Part shown: piece after piece, positions 17,520 through 25,956 of the stretch | Layout of the letters: every line of letters begins with the position of its first letter | Numbering within the stretch: position 1 is the first letter of the stretch | Source of the DNA: Segnochrobactrum spirostomi | GTDB lineage: Bacteria; Pseudomonadota; Alphaproteobacteria; Rhizobiales; Segnochrobactraceae | DNA length: 64,000 nucleotides | NCBI RefSeq assembly: GCF_009600605.1 | Contig: NZ_VWNA01000001.1 | Span: forward strand, 2,590,501-2,654,500 | Direction: 5' to 3' | Notes under the pieces: model-generated | Told to the model about the DNA's origin: nothing | The model's input: the letters and a program-made list of their open reading frames with translations, nothing else | Databases searched by the model: none | Position numbers and translations under genes: made by a program

Positions 17520-18842
17520 TCAGTCGCCGAGCACCTTTTTCCGCAGGTCCGACACCGCGCGGGCGTGGCCGTCGAAGCCTTCGTAGCGGGCGAGGGCGTG
17601 GGCGTGACCGGCGAGGGCGTCGTAGGCCGACTTCGTCACGTAGCCGACCGACATGCGCTTCATGTAGTCGAACACCGAGAGCGGCGAGTGCGTGCGCGCC
17701 GCGCGGCCCGTCGGGAGCACGGCGTTCGGCCCGAGCACGAAATTGCCGAGCACGACGGGCGTGTGGGGTCCGAGCAGCACTTCGCCGGCATTGCGGATGC
17801 GGCCGAGCACGCCCATCGGCTCGGCGGCGAGGATCTCGAGGTGTTCCGGCGCGTAGGCGTTGACGAAGGCGACCGCCGCCTCGAAGTCCTTGGTGACCAC
17901 GATGCCGCCGTGCGGGCCGGTCAGCACGGCCTTCGAGAAGGCGGCGCGGCCCGGCTCCATGCCGGCCCAATAATCCGGCAGCGCCGCGCGCGCCGCTTCC
18001 GCGACCGCCATCGAGTTCGTCACCAGATAGGCCGAGGAATCGGGCCCGTGCTCGCTCTCGATGATGAGGTCGAGGGCGGCGAGCGCGCCGTTCGCGGTCT
18101 CGTCGGCGAGCACGATGCACTCGCTCGGGCCGGCGGGCACGCCGGGATCGATCACGTCGGAGAGCAGGCGCTTCGCCGCCACCACCCACGGCGAGCCGGG
18201 GCCGACGATCTTCTCGCACTTCGGCACGGTCTCGGTTCCGTAGGCGACCGCCGCGACGCCCTGGGCGCCGCCGCACTTGTAGATTTCCTCGATGCCGATG
18301 AGGCGGGCGGCGACCAGGGTGCCGGCATCGACCGTCCCGTCGGGGCCCGGCGGCGTCACCACGATGGTGCGCTCGACGCCGGCGACGACCGCCGGGATGG
18401 TCGTCATCATCAGCACGCTCGGGAACGAGCCCTTGCCGCGCGGCACGTAGCAGGCGACCGAGGCGATCGGCAGGAAGCGGTCGCCGGCGAAGGCGCCGGG
18501 CTGCATCTCCTTGAGCCACATCTCCTCGGGCTTCTGCGCCTCGTGGAAGCGGCGGATATTGTCGATGGCGAACTTGAGCGCCTCGACGACGGCCGGCTCG
18601 ACGGTCGCGAAGGCGTGCTCGAACTCGGCCTCGGTGACGCGGATGGAGAAGGTCTCGGCGGTCACCTTGTCGAAGTCGCGGGCGAAGCGGGCGAGGGCCG
18701 CGTCGCCCTCCGTGCGCACCGCGGCGATGATCGGCTTCACCTTGTCGAGGAAGCTGGAGAGGTCCGCCTCGGTGCGGGCGAGCAGCGCCTCGGGGACCGC
18801 ATCGACGGACCGGAGGTCGTGGAGATTGGCTTGCGCGTTCAT
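17520..18842 (-). CDS. HisD-family dehydrogenase paralogue (histidinol dehydrogenase-like)
   Basis: 440 residues, full length for the HisD family (NAD-dependent two-step alcohol to acid oxidation). Conserved: ACYVPRGKGSFPSVLMMT, GPGSPWV, Glu333-His334 in APEHLEI, Glu421 and His426. Changed relative to true histidinol dehydrogenase: the zinc-ligand Gln is Glu262 (IESEH), the zinc-ligand Asp is Asn367 and the next Tyr is Phe368 (LGNFVLGPN), and the imidazole-contacting His region reads GPNAVLPT. So the substrate is probably not histidinol; paralogues of this kind include sulfopropanediol dehydrogenase. It lies 55 bases downstream of a NitT/TauT-type importer on the same strand. The ATG at 18842 has GAGGGA nine bases upstream. 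Confidence 0.82.
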   Translation of the reverse strand: MNAQANLHDLRSVDAVPEALLARTEADLSSFLDKVKPIIAAVRTEGDAALARFARDFDKVTAETFSIRVTEAEFEHAFATVEPAVVEALKFAIDNIRRFHEAQKPEEMWLKEMQPGAFAGDRFLPIASVACYVPRGKGSFPSVLMMTTIPAVVAGVERTIVVTPPGPDGTVDAGTLVAARLIGIEEIYKCGGAQGVAAVAYGTETVPKCEKIVGPGSPWVVAAKRLLSDVIDPGVPAGPSECIVLADETANGALAALDLIIESEHGPDSSAYLVTNSMAVAEAARAALPDYWAGMEPGRAAFSKAVLTGPHGGIVVTKDFEAAVAFVNAYAPEHLEILAAEPMGVLGRIRNAGEVLLGPHTPVVLGNFVLGPNAVLPTGRAARTHSPLSVFDYMKRMSVGYVTKSAYDALAGHAHALARYEGFDGHARAVSDLRKKVLGD

Positions 18843-18897
18843 CGGGGGCGGTCCCTCGGCAGACGAGATCGGGGCGGTGGGTGAGCGGGCGGGCGGA

Positions 18898-19692
18898 TCA
18901 GGCCGCGTCGTCGGCGGAGATCGAACCTTCACGGATCGAGCGGATCACGGCGCGCTGGAGGTCGATGAAGTCGCGGCTCGCGATCATGTCCTGGTTGCGC
19001 GGTCGCGGCAGCGGCACGTCGAAGCTCTCCTTGATGCGGCCGGGGCCCATCGCCATCACCACGATGCGGTCGGAGAGGTAGACCGCCTCCTCCACGTCGT
19101 GGGTGACGAACAGCACGGTGAGGCGGTGCTCCTCCCAGATGCGGGTGAGCAGTTCCTGCATCTGGTGGCGCGTCAGGGCGTCGAGCGCGCCGAACGGCTC
19201 GTCCATCAGCAGCATCTTCGGCCGGTAGGACAGCGCGCGGGCGATCGCGACGCGCTGCTTCATGCCGCCGGAGAGTTCGGACGGATAGGCGTTGGCGAAC
19301 TTCGAGAGTTTGACGAGGGCGAGGTGCTCCTCGGCGATGTCGCGGCACTCGCCCGCCTTGTAGCCGGCCGCCTTGAGCGCGAACTCGACGTTCTGCCGCG
19401 CCGTGAGCCAGGGCAGCAGGGTGTAGGACTGGAACACCACGCCGCGGTCGAGGCCGGGGCCGGTGACCGGCACGCCGTCGACCTCGACCGAGCCCGCCTC
19501 GAACTCCTGGAGGCCGGCGACGATCGACAGAAGCGTGCTCTTGCCGCAGCCCGAGGTGCCGACGAGGGAGACGAACTCGTTGTCGGCGAGCGTCAGGTCG
19601 ATGTTGCTCAGGGCCTCGAAGCGGCGTGCGGGCGGGCCGTAATATTTGGCGAGGCCCGCGACCTTGAGCTTCGGAAGGGGGGCGGCGCTCAT
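18898..19692 (-). CDS. ABC transporter ATPase, NitT/TauT type
   Basis: 264 residues. Walker A GTSGCGKST near residue 48, Q-loop QSYTLLPWLT, signature LSGGMKQRVAIARAL, Walker [18 protein letters not shown]-loop FVTHDVEEAVYLSDR. The YTLLPWLT and GALDALTR segments are typical of the TauB/SsuB/NrtD group that energises uptake of sulfonates, nitrate or related small compounds. The ATG overlaps the permease stop by four bases. Substrate is not identifiable from the ATPase. Confidence 0.9.
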   Translation of the reverse strand: MSAAPLPKLKVAGLAKYYGPPARRFEALSNIDLTLADNEFVSLVGTSGCGKSTLLSIVAGLQEFEAGSVEVDGVPVTGPGLDRGVVFQSYTLLPWLTARQNVEFALKAAGYKAGECRDIAEEHLALVKLSKFANAYPSELSGGMKQRVAIARALSYRPKMLLMDEPFGALDALTRHQMQELLTRIWEEHRLTVLFVTHDVEEAVYLSDRIVVMAMGPGRIKESFDVPLPRPRNQDMIASRDFIDLQRAVIRSIREGSISADDAA

Positions 19693-20534
19693 GTCCGCCT
19701 CGTGTTGTAGCGGAACAGCACCCGCTCGAGCGCCTTCATCACCTGATCGGTGACGAGGCCGAACACGCCGAGGAGCAGGATGTAGCCGATGATGGTGTTG
19801 GTCTGGAAATAACGCTGCGCCACGGTGATGCGGTAGCCGAGGCCGGAGGTCGCGGCGACGAGCTCGGCGAGCACGAGCCAGGTCCAGGCCCAGCCGAGGC
19901 TGATGCGCAGGGTGTCCCAGATGCCGGGCAGGGCCGACGGCAGCACGATCCGGGTGAGGATCTTGCGCTCCGGCAGGCCGAGGGTGCGGCCGAGGCCGAC
20001 GAAGTCCTCCGGCACGCGCTTCACGTTGTCCATGACGAGCAGCACCTGCTGGAAAAAGGTGCCGATCCAGATGATGAGGAATTTCTGCCCGTCGCCGGTG
20101 CCGGCCCACAGGATGGTGAGCGGCACGAACGCCACGACCGGCATGTAGCGGATGAAATCGACCAGAGGCTCGATCGCGGCCTCCCACACCCGGTAGGAGC
20201 CGATCAGCACGCCGATCGGGATCGCCATCGCCGAGGCGAGCAGGAAGCCGACCAGGATGCGGTAGATCGAGACGCCGGTGTCGGCGAGGAGCGTACCGTT
20301 GCCGGCGAGCTCGACGAGCTTGAGCCAGACGCCGACCGGATCGGGCAGGAAGATCGGGCGCACCGCGCCGCTCGCGGTCGCGGCCCACCAGATTAGGCCG
20401 AGGGCGACGAACACCGCCGCCGCGATGGCCGCATAGACGCGCGCATCGAGCGGCGCGCCGAGGCGAAAAGCCCGGCCGAGCGGTCCGGCGCGTTTGCGCC
20501 CCGTTTTCGCGGGGCCGGTCGGTGGGGTCGTCAT
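19689..20534 (-). CDS. ABC transporter permease, NitT/TauT type
   Basis: 281 residues, start at the ATG 20534. Six hydrophobic segments (VYAAIAAAVFVALGLIWWAA, VSIYRILVGFLLASAMAIPI and others) and the EAA-like loop FVGLGRTLGLPERKILTRIV followed by LPSALPGIWDTLRISLGWAW, typical of TauC/SsuC. Forms a homodimer in this family. Placed between the binding-protein gene and the ATPase gene. Confidence 0.9.
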   Translation of the reverse strand: MTTPPTGPAKTGRKRAGPLGRAFRLGAPLDARVYAAIAAAVFVALGLIWWAATASGAVRPIFLPDPVGVWLKLVELAGNGTLLADTGVSIYRILVGFLLASAMAIPIGVLIGSYRVWEAAIEPLVDFIRYMPVVAFVPLTILWAGTGDGQKFLIIWIGTFFQQVLLVMDNVKRVPEDFVGLGRTLGLPERKILTRIVLPSALPGIWDTLRISLGWAWTWLVLAELVAATSGLGYRITVAQRYFQTNTIIGYILLLGVFGLVTDQVMKALERVLFRYNTRRT

Positions 20535-20563
20535 GAACGCGGTCCGGAACGCAGGAGAGAAGC

Positions 20564-20591
20564 GGGACGGCACCGCGGTGGGCGCCGTCCC
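20564..20591 (-). terminator. Stem-loop between binding-protein and permease genes
   Basis: GGGACGGC (20564-20571) pairs with GCCGTCCC (20584-20591), 8 bp with a 12-base loop that can add two more pairs. It starts 13 bases past the binding-protein stop. Same position as the hairpins in the sugar and sulfate operons. Confidence 0.6.
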
Positions 20592-20604
20592 AGGGGAGAG
20601 CGGA

Positions 20605-21624
20605 TTATTGCGCCGCTTCGACGAAGGCGGGGTCGATCAGCGTCTTCGCCGAGACGTCCGTCTGCAGGATGCCGGCCTTCTTGGTGGCGGCCGCGACGTC
20701 GTCGAACACCTTGTTGGTGAAGTCGCCGGTCAGCATCTTCTTGTTCTCGGCGAGCGAGAAGTACTTCACGCCGTCGAACGCGGTGGCGAGCTCGTCCGGC
20801 GTCGCGCCGACGGCCTTCGAGATGATGGCGCGGTCGGCCGTCTTGTTCTTCTCGTAGTCGGTGTAGGCGGCGGCCCAGGCCTGGACGAGCGCGCGGATCT
20901 GACCCGGCTTCGACTTCACGACGTCGTCGCGCACCACGAGCACGTCGCTGATGAGGCCGGGATCGGTACCGGCGGTGAACAGCAGCTTGACGTTCTTGTC
21001 CTGGTTGCGGGCCATCGTCAGATACGGCTCGTAGGTGACGGCGACCGGGACGCGGCCGGCGATCAGCGCGGCGCCGGCGTCGGAAGCCGGCATCGGCACG
21101 ACCTGGATGTCCGCGATCGTCATGCCGTTCGCGGCGAGGGCGTAATTGATCAGGATGTCGCTGGTGGTGCCCTGCTCGAAGGCGACCTGCTTGCCCTTCA
21201 GGTCCTTGATCGAGGTGATGTCCTTGCCCGCCAGGATGGCGTCGGCCTCGTTCGAGATGTCGAGCAGCATCACGATCTTGATCGGTAGGCCGGCGGCGGC
21301 CATGGCCATCGCCGTGTGGGTCGCGATCGAGGCGCCGTCGAGGTCGCCGCTGGCGAGCGCCGCGTTGATGTCCTTGTCCTGGGTGAAGTTGACGATGTTC
21401 ACGTCGACGCCCTGGTCCTTGAAGAACCCCTTGTCGGCGGCGACGTGCCAGAGGCCGTAGCCGAGCCACGGCTCGACGCCGAGCTTGAAGGTGCCGGCCT
21501 CGGGCTTCGAGGGTACGGCGTCCTGGGCGTGCGCGGCGGGCGCGAAGGCCGGGGCCGCAAGCGCGAGGGCGCCGACGAGGGCGCCGGCGAGCGCGAGGCG
21601 CGCGGTGGCGAAGAGGCTTTGCAA
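20605..21624 (-). CDS. ABC transporter substrate-binding protein, NitT/TauT type
   Basis: 339 residues from a TTG at 21624 that has GGGAGA five bases upstream and gives a compact signal peptide ending near AHA-QDA. Another TTG at 21687 would add 21 residues ahead of the signal. Binding-protein landmarks are GVEPWLGYGLWHVAADKGFF, ALASGDLDGASIATHTAMAM, LKGKQVAFEQGTTSDILINY and ALIAGRVPVAVTYEPYL. These match the TauA/SsuA/ThiY superfamily; ligand unknown. The adjacent HisD paralogue suggests an alcohol-bearing substrate, possibly a sulfonate (inference). Confidence 0.85.
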   Translation of the reverse strand: MQSLFATARLALAGALVGALALAAPAFAPAAHAQDAVPSKPEAGTFKLGVEPWLGYGLWHVAADKGFFKDQGVDVNIVNFTQDKDINAALASGDLDGASIATHTAMAMAAAGLPIKIVMLLDISNEADAILAGKDITSIKDLKGKQVAFEQGTTSDILINYALAANGMTIADIQVVPMPASDAGAALIAGRVPVAVTYEPYLTMARNQDKNVKLLFTAGTDPGLISDVLVVRDDVVKSKPGQIRALVQAWAAAYTDYEKNKTADRAIISKAVGATPDELATAFDGVKYFSLAENKKMLTGDFTNKVFDDVAAATKKAGILQTDVSAKTLIDPAFVEAAQ

Positions 21625-21783
21625 GTTCGTCTCCCACTCTGGTGTGGCTGACGAGCCGTTGGGGATATCCGTCGGGGATCGGCTCAATGGTGCGAACCTT
21701 GTCTCCGCGGCGTCCCTCTTTTCAACCGGTCCGTTCCCGTCAGCGAGGATTTTGTCTCAGGCTCGGATCGGAGGGAGAGTAAA

Positions 21784-21804
21784 TTATAGACAGGAAAATA
21801 CAAG
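21784..21804 (-). promoter_or_regulatory. Promoter-like AT-rich block upstream of the NitT/TauT-type operon
   Basis: On the minus strand a perfect TATAAT (21789-21784) follows TTGTATTTTCCTGTC. The gap from 21625 to 21913 (289 bases) otherwise shows no gene; this block is about 160 bases from the TTG start. A standard -35 is not obvious, suggesting regulated expression. Confidence 0.45.
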
Positions 21805-21913
21805 TGCACGCAGGTTGTGCAGACAAGCGCAGCCGACCGGGAAGCGACCGCCGGCGGCGACCGATTTCCGGAGGACGGCGACGTCGGCGCGGCACGGGTC
21901 GAGCCCGGCCTCG

Positions 21914-22579
21914 TCAGACCGCGTGCAGGGCCTTCAGCAGCGGCAGAAGCTCGGAAAAATCGGTGATGATCGTCTCGGCGCCCGCCGCCCTGAGACGCGC
22001 GTCATGGCCCGGCACGATGTGGCCGGCGCCGCAGAAGCCGATCACCCGCATGTTGGCGGCGCGGGCCGCGGTGACGCCGGTGATCGAGTCCTCGATCACG
22101 ATGCACTCGCTCGGGTCGCGCCCGAACGTCGCGGCGGCATGGAGGAAGAGGTCCGGAGCCGGCTTGCCGCGGGCGACGTCTTCCGACGAGAAGATGCGGC
22201 CGTCGAAGCGGTCGAGCAGGCCGGCGACCCGCAGCGTGTGGCGCAGCCGCTTGTGGCCGCTGTTCGAGGCGACGCAATAGGCGCAATGCAGGCCGTCGAG
22301 GGCGTCGATCGCGCCCGGCAGGGGGCGCAACTCGGCCTCGAAGGCGGCGGACAGCCGTTCGGCCGCCCGGCCGTCGAATTCCTGCGGCAGGGCGATGCCG
22401 TGATCGCGCTCGACCTTGGCGAGGATCGAGGCGTTGTCGAGCCCGACGAACTCGGCGACCACCTGCCGCGGCGTCAGATCGACCCCGATCTCGGCGAGCG
22501 ATTCGGCGAACACCCGCGCACTGATCCACTCGCTGTCGATGAGGACGCCGTCGCAATCGAACAGCACGAGCTCAATCAT
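21914..22579 (-). CDS. HAD superfamily phosphatase, subfamily IA (YieH/beta-PGM-like)
   Basis: 221 residues. HAD motif I FDCDGVLIDSE at residues 7-17 (nucleophile Asp), motif II CVASNSG near 104, Lys in FSSEDVARGKPAPDLF and motif IV CIVIEDSITGVTAARAANM. The cap domain is the small helical type of phosphoglycolate phosphatase, beta-phosphoglucomutase or 6-phosphogluconate phosphatase (YieH). Substrate cannot be assigned. ATG at 22579 with GGAG seven bases upstream. Transcribed away from the aminotransferase gene and toward the transporter operon. Confidence 0.85.
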   Translation of the reverse strand: MIELVLFDCDGVLIDSEWISARVFAESLAEIGVDLTPRQVVAEFVGLDNASILAKVERDHGIALPQEFDGRAAERLSAAFEAELRPLPGAIDALDGLHCAYCVASNSGHKRLRHTLRVAGLLDRFDGRIFSSEDVARGKPAPDLFLHAAATFGRDPSECIVIEDSITGVTAARAANMRVIGFCGAGHIVPGHDARLRAAGAETIITDFSELLPLLKALHAV

Positions 22580-22898
22580 GGGGGGTCTCCGGATGGCGTT
22601 CGGTCGGTCCGCGCGGCCGGGGCGAAGCCGCGCGCGGGGCGGGTCTGCGGGGCGGAACCGCCGGGGCGAGGCGGCCGCTGCGGGCCGCTTATAGCGTCTC
22701 GGGCGGCGGGCGCGATCATTTTCGTCGTTCCGTATCGCTCATGGGCATGGCATCCAGAGCGCGGACGCCCGCCCGATCCCGTTCCGGGGCGGCGGGCGCC
22801 GCACGAAATGTCCGACGCGGGAACGCGGGGCCGACGCGCCCCGCAGGACATCCCGCCCGGCGAGAGCGGCGTCGACGCCGCCGGAGAGGAGCCTTTTC
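22580..22898. other. Divergent intergenic region before the aminotransferase gene
   Basis: 319 bases, no gene seen. Contains GCGGCCGCTGCGGGCCGC near 22670-22688 and a less GC-rich stretch (CGATCATTTTCGTCGTTCCG near 22714-22733) that may hold the rightward promoter. AGGAG precedes the aminotransferase ATG. Confidence 0.55.
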
Positions 22899-24287
22899 AT
22901 GTCCGCCGCCCCCCGCACCGGTCCCCTGTCGCCGATCGAGAGCGCCGCCGTTCGCCTCTATGAGCGCGAGGCGAAGGTCTATCTCGACCGACGACCGTCG
23001 AGCGCGAAGGCGGTGGCGAGCGATCTGCCCGGCTTCCTCGACGGCATGCCGCTTCATTGGATGCTCGATTGGCCGATGCCGGCGCCGCTCGTCGTCGAGC
23101 GCGCCAAGGGCGCCACGCTGACCGACATCGACGGCAACCGCCTCACCGATTTCTGCCTCGGCGACACCGGGGCCATGTTCGGCCACGCGCCCGGGCCGGT
23201 CGCCCGCGCGCTCGCCGGCCGCGGCGATCTCGGCCTCACCACCATGCTGCCGTCGACCGACGCCCCCGTCGTCGGCGCGCTCCTCGCCGCCATCTTCGGC
23301 CTGCCCCATTGGCAGGTCGCGACGACGGCGAGCGACGCCAACCGCTTCGCCCTGCGCGCCGCCCGCGCCGTCACCGGCCGCCGCAAGATCCTGGTGTTCG
23401 ACGGCTGCTATCACGGCGCGGTCGACGAGACGCTGGTCGATCTCGTCGAGGGCCGCACCGTGCCGCGGTCGAGCCTGCTCGGCTCTGCCTTCGACGCCGG
23501 TCAGACGACGGTCGCCGTGCCCTTCAACGACCTCGCCGCCCTCGAAGCCGCCCTGGCGGGGCGCGACATCGCCTGCGTCATCGCCGAGCCGGTGATGACG
23601 AACTGCTCGATGATCCAGCCGCAGCCGGGCTTCCACGCCGCGCTGCGCCGCCTCACCCGCGAGACCGGCACGCTCCTCATCATCGACGAGACCCACACGA
23701 TCTCGACCGGCTACGGCGGCTATACCCGCGTCCACGGCCTCGAGCCCGACCTCTTCGTCGTCGGCAAGCCGGTCGCCGGCGGCGTGCCGACCTCGGTCTG
23801 GGGCATGAGCGACGCCGTCGCCGCCGCCCTCGAAAAGGCCCGCGCGGACCGCCCCGCCGGCCATTCGGGCATGGGCACGACGCTCTCCGGCAGCGCGCTC
23901 CAGCTCGCCTGCCTGCGCGCCTGCCTCGGCGAGGTGATGACGCCGGAAGCCTATGTCCGCATGGAGACCCATGCGGCGGCGATCGCCGAGGGGTTCTCCG
24001 CGACGATCCACGAGCACCGGCTGCCCTGGCATGTCAGCCGCGTCGGCGCCCGGCTCGAGGTGGTGTTCCGCGCCGAGCCCCTCGTGAACGCCGAGGACGC
24101 CCACGCCGCCGCCTCGGCCGAGCTCGAGCGCGCCCTTCATCTCGGCCTGCTCAACCGCGGCTTCCTGGTCACCCCGTTCCACAACATGGTGCTGGTGTGC
24201 CCGGCGATCACCGGTGAGAATGCCGCCGGCCTCACCGCGGCCTTCGACGAGGTCGTCTCGCTCCTCGCCGCCGGAGCCGACCTGTGA
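22899..24287 (+). CDS. Class III PLP-dependent aminotransferase
   Basis: 462 residues. Resembles the glutamate-1-semialdehyde/omega-aminotransferase group. Features are FCLGDTGAMFGHAPGPVARA, TTASDANRFALRAARAVTGR, the metal/PLP-phosphate region FDGCYHGAVDE, IIDETHT (Asp contacting PLP) and the catalytic Lys in FVVGKPVAGGVPTSVWG. The ATG at 22899 has AGGAG about nine bases upstream. Its stop overlaps the start of the glutamine-synthetase-like gene by four bases, so the two act together, most plausibly in catabolism of an amine or amino acid. The amino donor is not predictable. Confidence 0.87.
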   Translation: MSAAPRTGPLSPIESAAVRLYEREAKVYLDRRPSSAKAVASDLPGFLDGMPLHWMLDWPMPAPLVVERAKGATLTDIDGNRLTDFCLGDTGAMFGHAPGPVARALAGRGDLGLTTMLPSTDAPVVGALLAAIFGLPHWQVATTASDANRFALRAARAVTGRRKILVFDGCYHGAVDETLVDLVEGRTVPRSSLLGSAFDAGQTTVAVPFNDLAALEAALAGRDIACVIAEPVMTNCSMIQPQPGFHAALRRLTRETGTLLIIDETHTISTGYGGYTRVHGLEPDLFVVGKPVAGGVPTSVWGMSDAVAAALEKARADRPAGHSGMGTTLSGSALQLACLRACLGEVMTPEAYVRMETHAAAIAEGFSATIHEHRLPWHVSRVGARLEVVFRAEPLVNAEDAHAAASAELERALHLGLLNRGFLVTPFHNMVLVCPAITGENAAGLTAAFDEVVSLLAAGADL

Positions 24288-25687
24288 GCGCCCCCGATTC
24301 CATCGCCGTCCGCCCCGCGGCCGCCGCGCCGGTCGAGGAGGCGGAAGCCTTCCTCGCGGCCCATCCCGAGATCGTCGCCTTCGATCTCGTCCTCATCGAC
24401 GCCAACGGGATCGCGCGCGGCAAGATGCTGCGCCGCCACGAATTGCTGCCGCTGTTCAAGAACGGCCGGCATCTGCCGGGCTCGATCCTCGGCCTCGACG
24501 TGAGCGGCGAGGACGTCGAGGAGACCGGGCTGGTCTGGTCGGACGGCGACGCCGACCGCCGCGGCTGGCCGATCGCCGGCTCGCTCAATCGTCTGCCCTG
24601 GACCACGCCGCCGCGCGGCGAGGTCCGGGTGATGCTCCACGAGCTCGACGGCCAGCCGATGGCGGCCGATCCCCGCCACGCCCTCGCCCGTCAGGACGCC
24701 GCGCTCCGGGCGATGGACCTCGCGCCGGCCGCCGCCTTCGAGCTCGAATTCTACCTGTTCGACCGCGGTGCCACGACCGACGGCCGCCCGCGCCCGGCTT
24801 TGCTGCCCCTGAGCGGCGACCGCCCGCATGCGATCCAGGTCTACGGCGTCGACGATCTCGACCGCATGGAGCCGTTCGTCGACGCGGTCTACCGCGCGGC
24901 GGAGGCGCAGAAGCTGCCGGTCGAGACGCTGATCTCGGAATATGCGCCGGGCCAGTACGAGCTGACCCTGCACCATCGCCCGGACGTGCTCGCCGCCGCG
25001 GACGATCTCGTGATGCTGAAGCGGCTGTTGCGCGCGGTGGCGCTGCGCCACGGCATGATCGCCTCGTTCATGGCGAAGCCGGTCGCGGGCTGCGCCGGCT
25101 CCGGCATGCACCTCCATGCGAGCGTTGCCGGTGCCGACGGGCGCAACCGCTTCGCCGACATCGACGGCGATCTGGCACCCCTCCTGAAGCACGCCATCGC
25201 CGGCCTGCTCGCGACCGCGGAGGAGGCGGCGCTGGTGTTCGCGCCGCACGCCAATTCCTGGCGGCGCTTCGCGGCGGCGAGCTATGCGCCGACGCAGCCG
25301 ACCTGGGGCACCAACAACCGCAGCGTCGCGGTGCGCGTGCCGGCCGGTGCCGCGGAGACGCGGCATCTCGAACACCGCTGGGCCGGCGTCGACGCCAATC
25401 CCTATCTGGTCGCGACCGCCGTGCTCGCCGGCATGCGCCACGGCATCGAGGCCCGCCTCGATCCCGGCGCCCCTGCGACCGGCAACGGCTACGCCGCCGC
25501 CGCGTCCACGGCGCTGCCGCCCGACTGGCGCAGCGCCATCGTCGCCGCGGAGCGCTCGGATTTCCTGAAGCGTGCGCTCGGCGAACGGCTCCACACCGTC
25601 TTCCTGGCGCTGAAGCGGGCCGAATATCTCAAGCTCGCCGCCGAGGTGACCCCGGCCGAACGGTCGCAATTGCTCGATTTGATCTGA
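24284..25687 (+). CDS. Glutamine synthetase family ligase (gamma-glutamyl-amine synthetase-like)
   Basis: 467 residues from a GTG at 24284 overlapping the aminotransferase stop (GTGA). Glutamine synthetase catalytic domain: AFELEFYLFD (metal Glu), SEYAPGQYELTLHH, GSGMHLHASV, YAPTQPTWGTNNRSVAVRVP and ETRHLEHRWAGVDANPYLVA. The N-terminal beta-grasp is short and the NRSVAVRVP segment follows the PuuA-like group that joins glutamate to amines rather than GlnA. It likely makes a gamma-glutamyl intermediate for the partner aminotransferase (inference). Confidence 0.87.
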   Translation: MSAPDSIAVRPAAAAPVEEAEAFLAAHPEIVAFDLVLIDANGIARGKMLRRHELLPLFKNGRHLPGSILGLDVSGEDVEETGLVWSDGDADRRGWPIAGSLNRLPWTTPPRGEVRVMLHELDGQPMAADPRHALARQDAALRAMDLAPAAAFELEFYLFDRGATTDGRPRPALLPLSGDRPHAIQVYGVDDLDRMEPFVDAVYRAAEAQKLPVETLISEYAPGQYELTLHHRPDVLAAADDLVMLKRLLRAVALRHGMIASFMAKPVAGCAGSGMHLHASVAGADGRNRFADIDGDLAPLLKHAIAGLLATAEEAALVFAPHANSWRRFAAASYAPTQPTWGTNNRSVAVRVPAGAAETRHLEHRWAGVDANPYLVATAVLAGMRHGIEARLDPGAPATGNGYAAAASTALPPDWRSAIVAAERSDFLKRALGERLHTVFLALKRAEYLKLAAEVTPAERSQLLDLI

Positions 25688-25754
25688 GCACAGGCACGGC
25701 TCGGAGCCGACTATAAGTCGGCAAAGCAACACGTGCCAGCGAGGCCCACCCTCC

Positions 25755-25896
25755 CTTCTCCCCGCGCGCGGGGAGAAGGTGCCCCGAAGGGGCGGATGAG
25801 GGGAATCTTTTGTTTTGAAGGGTTTACGAGGATGAGAGGGTGCGTGAGCCCCCTCATCCGGCGCTGCGCGCCACCTTCTCCCCGGCGGGGAGAAGG
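25755..25896. repeat. REP/RIME-like palindromic doublet, type A
   Basis: Two related units in inverted orientation. Unit 1 (25755-25803): a perfect 24-base palindrome with arms CTTCTCCCCGCG/CGCGGGGAGAAG, then a second hairpin GCCCC-GAA-GGGGC, then GGATGAGGGG. Unit 2 (25850-25896) is the reverse: CCCTCATCC, a GCGC hairpin, then CTTCTCCCCGGCGGGGAGAAG. They lie between the convergent glutamine-synthetase-like gene and ispG. The whole could fold as one long hairpin. Confidence 0.85.
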
Positions 25897-25956
25897 AGAT
25901 TGCGGCGCGCTGCTCGGTTCCTCGCGTAACGATGGGACCCGGCTTGTCGCCCCGCC

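Noticed and set aside
25755-25896. CRISPR array or insertion-sequence ends
   Set aside because: Only two inverted units, no regular spacers, no direct target duplication and no transposase; fits REP/RIME-type palindromes.
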